Source of the DNA: Chara braunii
Lineage: Eukaryota; Streptophyta; Charophyceae; Charales; Characeae
NCBI GenBank assembly: GCA_003427395.1
Contig: BFEA01000297.1
Location: 468,689 to 506,194 of the forward strand
Length of the DNA: 37,506 nt
Reading direction: 5' to 3'
The notes beneath the pieces are model-generated. The model was given only the letters and a program-made list of their open reading frames with translations. It searched no databases and was not told the origin of the DNA. A program made the translations under genes and the position numbers. This document shows, piece by piece, positions 34,701 to 37,506 of this stretch. Each line of letters begins with the position of its first letter. Position 1 is the stretch's first letter.

Positions 34701-35124
34701 TTTGCAGTGTAGCAACTTGTTTTGCAGCGTGTTGTGGAGGCTGTTCGATGATCAATTTTGCTCGAATCTTGTCCCAGTGGGTTCATAAATTGGCCCCTGC
34801 ACTCTGTGTTGGATGGTCACCAGAGGGCGTCGTTTGCGAGGGTGATTTTCTGTTGTCTGAATTGACCGTCTCCATGTGTGTGCAGTAGGGTGGAGTAATG
34901 AAAGAAACTTGTTAAAACTTCAAAATGGTTTAAGACTCTTATTTGTCATGTGGAAAAAAGTCACGCAAGGATGACTTTCCTGTCGGCACGCCGCTGACCT
35001 CTTCAGTTGCTTTGCCCGTGATTCTGGGCATGTCCATCATCCTTCTGCAGGACATGCATGGTCTGATCTCGAAGATCAATAAGGCGGCTTTGGGTCCTCT
35101 GCCGGCACACTACTCTCCTGCTTG
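8487..35124 (+). CDS. NEK: NIMA-related (NEK) Ser/Thr protein kinase, partial, 11 exons
   Basis: Join 8487-8553, 10075-10140, 12187-12233, 17581-17626, 18867-18947, 19503-19545, 21381-21430, 32113-32162, 32612-32643, 34555-34604, 35051-35124 (606 nt). Every intron is GT-AG and every phase matches, giving one open frame of about 202 residues. Visible kinase motifs in order: YVMKKIRL (ATP-anchoring Lys), HQE (alpha-C Glu), EGGDM (after the hinge), HRDLK then CSNIF (catalytic loop), [17 protein letters not shown] (activation segment and substitute APE), SDIWSLG and [25 protein letters not shown] and WSLGCCMYEM point to the plant NEK1-7-like group. Known members of the family act in microtubule organisation and directional cell growth; that role here is by homology only. 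A full kinase domain is about 255 residues. The glycine-rich loop upstream and the lobe after PAW were not found, so the gene is open at both window-facing ends. No frameshift or internal stop is seen, which argues for a functional gene. Confidence 0.9.
8554..10074 (+). other. NEK: NEK intron A-B (1521 bp)
   Basis: Contains a 20 bp direct repeat (CCTTGTAGGGTGGGAAGGGC) near 8578-8618 and the dispersed repeat at 9183-9330. No other gene signature is seen. Confidence 0.75.
9183..9330. repeat. Dispersed repeat R2, copy 1
   Basis: Contains GGACCAAAATGGCTGGCGGC then GTCAGCCA, and GCGCTGGCATTT. It ends near GAACTGGTGATTTAAC, a decayed form of the ACCACCAGT transposon end. The same blocks in the same order occur in the element at 16939-17126. 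Confidence 0.75.
10075..10140 (+). CDS. NEK: NEK exon B: beta-4/beta-5 region
   Basis: Encodes 22 codons in phase 0: [20 protein letters not shown] then EK. It follows the HQE of the previous exon directly, as the family requires. Acceptor TTTCCAG, donor GTAATT at 10141. The QHPYVV segment is the usual hydrophobic strand after the alpha-C helix. Confidence 0.91.
10141..12186 (+). other. NEK: NEK intron B-C (2046 bp)
   Basis: Holds the perfect 173 bp tandem duplication and, near 10900-11530, a segment open on the minus strand for short frames in which a ~30 bp motif (GCGATGTGCATC core) occurs at about 11063 and 11383. I cannot name a protein from it. Confidence 0.7.
10544..10889. repeat. Perfect 173 bp tandem duplication
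   Basis: 10544-10716 and 10717-10889 both begin GCATCTGCCTTGGTATGTTT and end GATAGCTCTCTGCTGTT. By eye they are identical. Either a very recent duplication or an assembly artefact. Confidence 0.9.
12187..12233 (+). CDS. NEK: NEK exon C: hinge strand
   Basis: Reads [15 protein letters not shown] plus the first two bases of a Met codon; the acceptor is TTGCAG. The donor GTGAGC begins at 12234. Read through without splicing, the exon would continue as ATG TGA, so retention of this intron stops translation at once. GYCEGGD is the conserved hinge and post-hinge sequence of NEK kinases. Confidence 0.92.
12520..12584. repeat. Imperfect palindrome centred on GAGACGTCTC
   Basis: GACAATGGAGATGACAAG then GGAGGGAGAC on the left mirrors GTCTCTCCCTCCC then TTGTCATTGTCCTTGTCC on the right. 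It could form a hairpin of about 25 bp with mismatches. Confidence 0.65.
13021..13043. repeat. T23 homopolymer
   Basis: Run of T followed by C7. If it marks a minus-strand A-tail, the inserted sequence would lie to its right (13044 onward); no such element was recognised. Confidence 0.9.
13224..13960. repeat. Diverged purine-rich tandem array
   Basis: A 37 bp unit (GTGGGCACTCGGCGCTTCGT...) occurs twice at 13224-13297. Then AGGTGGAGAGGGAGAGAT-like units recur at about 13293, 13441, 13583 and 13783, linked by GGGCAGGGA(C/T)A and GAGAAACATTGCGTGCCAAC blocks. Nearly all bases on the + strand are purines. Long open frames here follow from composition, not coding. Confidence 0.85.
14309..14366. 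repeat. Poly-C tract of about 58 bp
   Basis: Uninterrupted C run directly before the 248 bp duplication. The length is probably unreliable in any assembly. Confidence 0.92.
14367..14862. repeat. 248 bp tandem duplication rich in small palindromes
   Basis: Copies start GCAACTTCGCAGCAGCTTAG at 14367 and 14615 and are nearly identical. Each carries CTTAAAGTTTTAAG and two GGCCCGACGGCCC-type motifs that can fold. The GGCCCGACGGC motif also occurs near 27984, suggesting a dispersed family. Confidence 0.88.
15139..15202. repeat. (CT)n-rich microsatellite
   Basis: Interrupted CT repeat with a few C, A and TTT interruptions. Confidence 0.9.
15296..15389. repeat. Compound (GT)n(GA)n microsatellite at gap edge
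   Basis: About 41 bp of GT then about 53 bp of GA, ending where the N run begins. Confidence 0.95.
15390..15953. other. Assembly gap (564 N)
   Basis: The gap is bordered by GA repeat on the left and, after TGTTGCGT, by GA repeat again on the right (15961-16002). The unassembled sequence is probably more simple repeat. Length may be an estimate. Confidence 0.98.
15959..16002. repeat. (GA)n microsatellite right of the gap
   Basis: About 42 bp of GA repeat on the + strand. Confidence 0.95.
16375..16634. repeat. Pair of GAAGC(T/C)GCAACAGGT motifs in C-rich DNA
   Basis: TTTTTGCGGGCGAAGCTGCA (16376) and CTTTGCGAGCGAAGCCGCAA (16609) are each followed by CAGGT. A reverse-complement relative, CCTGTTGCGGCTCCGC, occurs near 23771. 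They may be ends of a dispersed element. One ambiguous base lies inside a C run at 16557. Confidence 0.5.
16939..17126. mobile_element. R2 element with ACCACCAGT-type inverted ends
   Basis: The left end TTCAAACCACCAGTAC mirrors the right end GCGCTGGTGGTTTAAG. Inside, GGACCAAAATGGCTGGCGGT then GTCAGCCA and GCGCTGGCATTTCGG match the repeat at 9183-9330. The ends match those of the MITE at 5616-5739. No coding capacity. Confidence 0.75.
17581..17626 (+). CDS. NEK: NEK exon D: alpha-D helix
   Basis: The opening G completes the Met codon split by the previous intron. Then comes [15 protein letters not shown], matching the basic then acidic helix of plant NEKs between the hinge and alpha-E. Acceptor GATACAG, donor GTGAGC at 17627. 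The 46 bp exon sits after a 5.3 kb intron and would be missed without the flanking exons to set the phase. Confidence 0.88.
18085..18310. repeat. Degenerate ~12 bp minisatellite
   Basis: Repeating (C/T)(C/G)GGTTTGCCTT-like units, most pure at 18098-18130 and 18217-18290. Read on the minus strand the period is a multiple of three and gives a Lys/Asn/Arg/Ala-rich string. I treat that as a by-product of the repeat, not a protein. Confidence 0.7.
18591..18674. repeat. (GC)n then (GA)n microsatellite
   Basis: GCGCGCGCGCGCACCC followed by about 67 bp of GA repeat, about 190 bp before NEK exon E. Confidence 0.95.
18867..18947 (+). CDS. NEK: NEK exon E: alpha-E helix and HRDLK catalytic loop
   Basis: Phase 0 exon of 27 codons: [20 protein letters not shown] then VLHRDLK. 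The Asp of HRDLK is the catalytic base. Acceptor GCCACAG, donor GTATGG at 18948. This is the longest exon in the window and the clearest single anchor for the kinase call. Confidence 0.94.
18948..19502 (+). other. NEK: NEK intron E-F (555 bp)
   Basis: About 200 bp of it is the 101 bp tandem duplication described separately. Confidence 0.8.
19147..19348. repeat. 101 bp tandem duplication, diverged
   Basis: ATTGGCAGCTGATCTATTAA at 19147 recurs as ATTGGCAGCTAATCTATCAA at 19248. The copies differ at roughly seven to ten positions and end in GAAATGAACACTGC. Confidence 0.9.
19503..19545 (+). CDS. NEK: NEK exon F: metal-binding Asn and strand before DFG
   Basis: Reads [14 protein letters not shown] plus one base of a Gly codon. 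The Asn of CSNIF is the Mg-binding residue that follows HRDLK. Acceptor GAACAG, donor GTGAGT at 19546. The exon is 43 bp. Confidence 0.93.
19961..20104. repeat. 48 bp minisatellite, three copies
   Basis: Copies at 19961, 20009 and 20057 begin ATGAGGCCGAGATCGACTAG with one or two changes each and end in GGAAAGGAAGGGCC-like sequence. Because 48 is a multiple of three it stays open in one frame, but nothing marks it as coding. Confidence 0.92.
20687..20750 (-). repeat. tRNA-like segment, probable SINE head
   Basis: Counting from 20750 on the minus strand, a T falls at tRNA position 8 and the box A-like TGGCTAAAAGG occupies 8-18. GCT/AGC can pair as a D stem, T33 and anticodon-position GTT (Asn) are followed by A37, and the T-loop TTCAACT sits exactly at 54-60 with box B GAGTTCAACTC. 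The acceptor and anticodon stems do not pair fully, so it is a tRNA relic or the Pol III promoter head of a SINE, not a working tRNA. Confidence 0.6.
20760..20890. repeat. Degenerate ~22 bp minisatellite
   Basis: Repeated (G/C)TAC(T/C)(G/A)CACC(T/C)(G/A)(G/A)CCCAC-like units such as ACTGCACCTGGCCCACTGAG and ACTGCACCCAGGCCACGTAG, leading into the GA tract. Confidence 0.7.
20893..20968. repeat. (GA)n microsatellite, about 76 bp
   Basis: Pure GA repeat on the + strand, the longest such tract in the window. Confidence 0.96.
21381..21430 (+). CDS. NEK: NEK exon G: DFG motif and activation-loop start
   Basis: The leading GT completes Gly, then [16 protein letters not shown]. The DFG aspartate is intact. 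Acceptor CAACAG, donor GTGAGT at 21431. The next exon is 10.7 kb away. Confidence 0.93.
21816..21846. repeat. A31 homopolymer
   Basis: Uninterrupted A run. If it is the tail of a + strand retrocopy, the copied sequence would end at 21815; no known element was recognised there. Confidence 0.92.
22615..22850. repeat. Short scattered repeats of CACAATTGGAATA
   Basis: CACAATTGGAATA occurs at 22623, 22773 and 22825, the last two with TAGGCTA following. The stretch between also repeats GTGAAGTGC. Probably a decayed tandem array. Confidence 0.6.
24380..24800. repeat. CT-rich and CCTCCT-rich pyrimidine tract
   Basis: Begins with CT microsatellite (24386-24423) and continues as TCC/TTC-rich sequence. 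A long stop-free + frame here is Ser/Leu-rich because of composition. Confidence 0.8.
24815..24993. repeat. Two identical 89 bp copies separated by a single N
   Basis: 24815-24903 and 24905-24993 both begin TCTCTGGTCTTGCTGCCATC and end AATGCTGGTCTAG, with N at 24904. This is the usual footprint of overlapping contig ends joined without merging. Confidence 0.93.
25375..25517. repeat. CCGGAC-rich degenerate repeat
   Basis: Repeated CCGGACCCCGGAC and TCCGGA motifs, ending in GTGTCCGG directly before an A tract. A related block lies at 26640-26740. Confidence 0.8.
25518..25574. repeat. A-rich tract ending in about A43
   Basis: AAAAAAAAGAAAAG then an uninterrupted A run, directly after the CCGGA-rich block. 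Together they could be the 3' end of a + strand non-LTR retroelement; unproven. Confidence 0.88.
25637..25708. repeat. (GA)n microsatellite, about 72 bp
   Basis: Pure GA repeat on the + strand. Confidence 0.96.
26079..26172. repeat. AAGAAAAACGAG-type purine minisatellite
   Basis: Variants of GAAAAGAAAAACGAG repeated about six to eight times. Confidence 0.85.
26444..26503. repeat. Inverted homopolymers: T23 ... A17
   Basis: A T run (26444-26466) and an A run (26484-26499) lie 17 bp apart and could snap back. Both may be tails of decayed retrocopies. Confidence 0.85.
26640..26740. repeat. Second CCGGAC-rich block
   Basis: CATCCGGACCAAGATCCGCA then CCCGGACCCCGGGCCCCGG and further CCGG-containing motifs, similar to 25375-25517. 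Confidence 0.75.
27768..27893. repeat. ~63 bp tandem duplication, diverged
   Basis: ATCAATCTATTGCATCGTTT and ATCAATCTATTGGATCATTT each lead into GAGTGCATCAGAAAGAT, GTGACGTT-like and GTCTTAAAGACG. Confidence 0.88.
28259..28288. repeat. Short strong hairpin
   Basis: CCACTG-CCGGTAC-TTA-GTACCGG-C-CAGTGG: seven perfect inner pairs and six outer pairs with one bulge. Confidence 0.85.
28290..28840 (+). mobile_element. LTR-like block with possible primer-binding site
   Basis: It ends in GGTGTTGGCGCCATCC at 28825-28840. TGGCGCC is a common start of plant Ty3-type primer-binding sites. GGACAGAGATCAGAGGTGGA at 28649 is nearly matched on the minus strand near 37480. CTTCGACATTTCGAGACTTT-type repeats fill 28763-28815. 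No gag or pol frame follows, so this is at most a remnant. Low confidence. Confidence 0.35.
29204..29251. repeat. 24 bp perfect tandem duplication
   Basis: CCCCCTCTTGTTGCTGCAAG plus ATTG occurs twice in a row. Confidence 0.9.
30101..30125. repeat. T25 homopolymer
   Basis: Uninterrupted T run in the giant intron, possibly a minus-strand A-tail. Confidence 0.93.
31067..31138 (+). repeat. tRNA-like segment, probable SINE head or tRNA relic
   Basis: Setting position 1 at 31067 puts T at position 8, a box A-like TAGCTCCGTTG from 31074, T at 33 and the T-loop TTCAATC exactly at 54-60 (31120). GGCC at 31070-31073 can pair with GGCC at 31133-31136 as a shifted acceptor stem. Stems are imperfect, so a functional tRNA is unlikely. 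Confidence 0.5.
32113..32162 (+). CDS. NEK: NEK exon H: activation segment and CPE motif
   Basis: Reads [16 protein letters not shown] plus CC of a Pro codon. The Thr of GTP is the usual activation-loop position, and CPE replaces APE, as is common in plant NEKs. The acceptor is GGTTGCAG. The donor is GTATCC at 32163, weaker than the others. It is the only nearby GT that joins in frame to the next exon, giving P-YGYKSDIW. Confidence 0.9.
32163..32611 (+). other. NEK: NEK intron H-I (449 bp)
   Basis: Contains a 31 bp direct repeat with GAACGCCTTCCCTGTGAAAA-type units around 32240-32300 and a T run near 32444. The donor is GTATCC. Confidence 0.8.
32612..32643 (+). CDS. NEK: NEK exon I: alpha-F (SDIWSLG) micro-exon
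   Basis: A 32 bp exon. T completes the Pro codon, then [10 protein letters not shown], then one base of Gly. The Asp of SDIW is the conserved alpha-F residue. Acceptor ATCTCAG, donor GTAAGT at 32644. Confidence 0.91.
33530..33680. repeat. G-rich 45 bp minisatellite, about three copies
   Basis: Units built of GTGGGTTTGGC sub-repeats ending in GGGTTACTAGTGGGC. Many GGG and GGGTTT runs on the + strand could form G-quadruplexes in DNA or pre-mRNA. The unit is a multiple of three and leaves both strands open. Confidence 0.9.
33821..33924. repeat. 52 bp perfect tandem duplication
   Basis: TTCAACCTGTTATTTTCTGT through TTTTTAACTTAT occurs at 33821 and again at 33873. Confidence 0.92.
34046..34120. 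repeat. Dispersed repeat R1, copy 4
   Basis: GGGGGGTGATATGAGCAACC and later GGTGCTCAATTCTATTGGTG then GGGAGCTGCAGC match both ends of the copy at 3219-3342. Confidence 0.75.
34162..34246. repeat. 43 bp tandem duplication
   Basis: GGAGTGTAGACCCTAATGTT and GGAGTGTGGACCCTAATGTT, each running to CTGGAATTTAAA. Confidence 0.92.
34555..34604 (+). CDS. NEK: NEK exon J: alpha-F/alpha-G segment
   Basis: GG completes Gly, then [26 protein letters not shown] across the junction is a strong plant-NEK signature. Acceptor ATAACAG, donor GTAAGT at 34605. Confidence 0.93.
34605..35050 (+). other. NEK: NEK intron J-K (446 bp)
   Basis: Shortest intron. Nothing else recognised in it. Confidence 0.8.
35051..35124 (+). 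CDS. NEK: NEK exon K: alpha-G region, last exon found
   Basis: Reads [20 protein letters not shown] then YSPA plus TG of a Trp or similar codon. Acceptor TTCTGCAG, donor GTGAGT at 35125. In the family this is followed by an L(I/V)KSMLRKNPE-like segment. I looked for one downstream to 37506 and did not find it, so the next exon probably lies beyond the window. Confidence 0.91.
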
Positions 35125-35167
35125 GTGAGTGTTTCCTTTTTCTCTTGCATTCCCAGTGCTTTCACTT

Positions 35168-35234
35168 GTTCAAGTGGAATCGGGTTCTACGGTTTTGTTA
35201 AATTTCAAGTGGAATCGGGTTCTACGTTTTAACT
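35168..35234. repeat. ~36 bp tandem duplication
   Basis: TTCAAGTGGAATCGGGTTCT then ACG(G)TTTT occurs twice just downstream of NEK exon K. Confidence 0.9.
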
Positions 35235-35355
35235 GTTAAGTTGATGCTAGGGGACCTGTTGTGGCTACGCCCGCAATGATGAAGGGAGGTACAGTAGCAA
35301 AGCGTAGTAGCTTAGATCCTTGCTCTTTTCTTTATTCATTTTGACTGCTCTGTAC

Positions 35356-35535
35356 GCAATCTGGGCTGACATGGTGTAATTGAGAGACCCTGGGGGCACT
35401 TGTTGGAAGTCCCCATCAGGTATAAGAGTGCCATTATTGTTAAGCAGATCCCTCCTCCCTTCCCCTTCCCCCCATCCGTAGGCGATCTGGGCTGACATGG
35501 TGTAATTAAGAGAGCCTGGGGGCACTTGTTGGAAC
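35356..35535. repeat. Direct repeats flanking a purine/pyrimidine-biased segment
   Basis: ATCTGGGCTGACATGGTGTA then ATTGAGAGACCCTGGGGGCA occurs at 35359 and, with three changes, at 35484. Between them TTGTTAAGCAGATCCCTCCT followed by CCCTTCCCC also recurs near 36904 beside the poly-C tract. Confidence 0.85.
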
Positions 35536-36136
35536 CATCAAGTATCTTTCTTATTATGTATGGTGGGCGTTAATTGAAATAGAATAGAAATGGGGGCACA
35601 GTTTATTTAAATAAACAGGCCTCTGGAGGACTACAGCGATATGTTATGAACATGATTGTCCGTTGAAAGTTTGCAACGCTCACTCACAGGAACTCCCGTA
35701 CACGCCCATATATGCACAGAAGGAAGGGGAGAGGTAGTGGAGTGTCACACCGTCCAACAGATGAAACGCAGCGGAAGACTCAGAAGGGCGAAGTGACAGA
35801 ATACACAACACAGTGGATTCTCTCCATGGACGTCCCAACAATCATTCATAGAAGACAACCGAGAGATCACAGCCAGAAATCATTGAAGAGATGACAACTC
35901 GAACATAGTATGAAAACTGTTTATTGAACTCAGAGCATCGATCAACTGAATATCCTCAGAACCCTGTTGCACTACCCTCAGGAGGGTAGCGCCTCAACCC
36001 CACACACTCTGAACAGCTAAGAATAGCACCAGAACCCCAGGTAACACCCAGCACCACCCTGACATCCAACTCAGTGGCCTGCGCCAGTATGAAACAGGCT
36101 CCCAGAGCCAATCGCCAGTCAGGTGATGAAGAAGAA

Positions 36137-36962
36137 GCCCGGCGCCAACAGTCTCTGATGGCGATGAAGTCCAGACGATGATAATCTCCTAGAAGATGCA
36201 GCTATGGCTGCTGCGCCACTGGGACCCTACTCCTGAGGAGGGTCAGCAGTGCACCATGTGCTCCAGCAAATCAGACCTCCAATAGCCCAGACCGCTTTGA
36301 CTCCCAGAGAGTCAGAGCAGGGAGCGTTGACCCCAGTCTGGTCAGCGCTCTGCAGGTCCGGCTATGTCCGCTGTCTCCCACACATCCATCAGTCACCACG
36401 ACCTGATGCTGCGTGCGCAGCAACTTCCACCAGGAAGTGTCAACTGCCAAAAGCCCAGGACCGATGTTCCCATCCTATCTATACTCTACCCTAGCCTAGA
36501 CTCAACCTAGACCGGACTGACTGACCGACCGGTACCGTTTCTGTTTTGGCCCCTAGGGCCTCTCCCTACCTGCCTATAGGCTATAGGACCGTCTAGCAGT
36601 GTAGGCCCATCGGGCCTGTCTGTCCTAGGGGTAGCCAGGGTTTGCTCTTTGCAGTTAGGGTAGCTGTAGGAGATTCGAGTTAGTACGGGGCCCATATTTC
36701 TTATATTTACTCTGTATGTCCCTCACGATTTTTCCTTACAGGTAGGTCTCTCGGTTAGCCCTCAGCCAAACCAAATTACGAATCTATCCCTACCTATGGT
36801 ACAGCCTCGTCAGAGAGAGGCTTCAGGCCACCTGGACCAGTAAGTCATTGCAGATAGATAGATCGCTGTGGTCTGCTCGCTCTGGCCAGACCTTCTGCCA
36901 TTGTTGTTAAGCAGATCTCTCCTCCCTTCCCCCCCCCCCCCCCCCCCCACCTCGGAAAGATC

Positions 36963-37016
<54 letters not shown>

Positions 37017-37506
37017 GTTGCATACTTCAATGAGTATGGGCAGAACCAAAGATCAACCAATGTAGGATGAGCATATATGCAGCGGAAGTCTGATAAACGG
37101 ACTGACTCACATAGACTGACTCACATAGCATCACTCCACANNCANACAATNGTGAGATGGTGGGGTCTGGGCCATTCATAGACGATGCCCAGATCCCGTA
37201 CACGTATTCACGGATGAAAGGTGGGAGGAGAGACGAAGGAGGTGGGGAGGTAGACAACACCGATAGATAGAGTCTGATAGGTCTCCGATATGGTAGTCCA
37301 AAATGTCATACAACAAGATCAGAATGTCGAGGCCCATAGGTCACCAATGTCGGAGATACAGAGTCCAGATGTAACCGGTGTCCAACTGTGATGCAGCCGA
37401 GTATCAACCTCAACAATCTCCAAGTCTCCAATCAGGTAAGTACCACAGTCTCATATCACCGAAGTCCAACTCTGATCTCTGTCCAACTAGTATAAGTCTC
37501 TAGTCT
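36137..37506 (-). mobile_element. LTR-like block, minus strand, open at the window edge
   Basis: On the minus strand, GACTGTTGGCGCCGGGC ends near 36137, the same TGTTGGCGCC found at the end of the + strand block near 28835. The minus strand near 37480 reads GGACAGAGATCAGAGTTGGA, close to 28649. The body includes the CT and C tracts at 36929-37013. Boundaries, LTR identity and internal genes are not established. Confidence 0.3.
36929..37013. repeat. C20 tract then (CT)n microsatellite
   Basis: A C run at 36929-36948, a short spacer and about 47 bp of CT repeat on the + strand. Confidence 0.95.

Larger units (their letters stand above)
35125..37506 (+). other. NEK: Downstream NEK intron or 3' region, repeat-dominated
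   Basis: It opens with the GTGAGT donor of exon K. I found no following kinase exon. Contents are the listed duplications, an LTR-like block on the minus strand, a small perfect hairpin CTACCCTCAGGAGGGTAG at 35972-35989, and ambiguous bases at 37141-37151. Confidence 0.65.

Noticed and set aside
1-37506. CRISPR arrays, bacterial operons, riboswitches
   Set aside because: The DNA is clearly eukaryotic. The tandem repeats have no regular repeat-spacer structure, and no bacterial gene was seen.

Overview
The window is nuclear DNA from a repeat-rich green eukaryote. The evidence is: spliceosomal GT-AG introns; two U6 snRNA-like sequences; and a kinase whose exons spell a plant-type NIMA-related kinase (NEK). 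There is also very dense simple-sequence, foldback-transposon and tandem-duplication DNA. A large streptophyte genome, possibly a charophyte such as Chara, would fit, but that assignment is an inference from style and was not tested against any database.

The only protein-coding gene I can support is one NEK serine/threonine kinase on the + strand. I rebuilt it by hand from eleven small exons (32-81 bp) between 8487 and 35124. Phases match at every internal junction. Together the exons give 606 nt (about 202 codons), running from just before the ATP-binding lysine (VMKK) through the alpha-C Glu, [17 protein letters not shown] and SDIWSLG motifs to the alpha-F/G region. About 2.3 % of the 26.6 kb is exonic. 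Introns range from 446 bp to 10.7 kb. The glycine-loop exon(s) and the C-terminal exons were not found and probably lie outside the window.

Layout. 1-3000: two minus-strand U6 copies, both looking like retrocopies, and six copies of related ~100 bp foldback elements (MITEs). 3200-5740: a dispersed repeat, a possible 1.6 kb terminal-inverted-repeat element, tandem repeats and a 124 bp MITE with perfect 16 bp ends. 5740-8486: no recognisable gene. 8487-35124: the kinase gene. Its introns hold microsatellites, minisatellites, perfect or diverged tandem duplications, two tRNA-like (SINE-type) segments, CCGGA-rich blocks, an LTR-like block and an assembly gap. 35125-37506: intron or downstream DNA dominated by repeats, with a second LTR-like block in the opposite orientation.

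The assembly is imperfect. There is a 564 bp N gap inside a GA repeat, a single N separating two identical 89 bp copies, and ambiguous bases near 16557 and 37141-37151.
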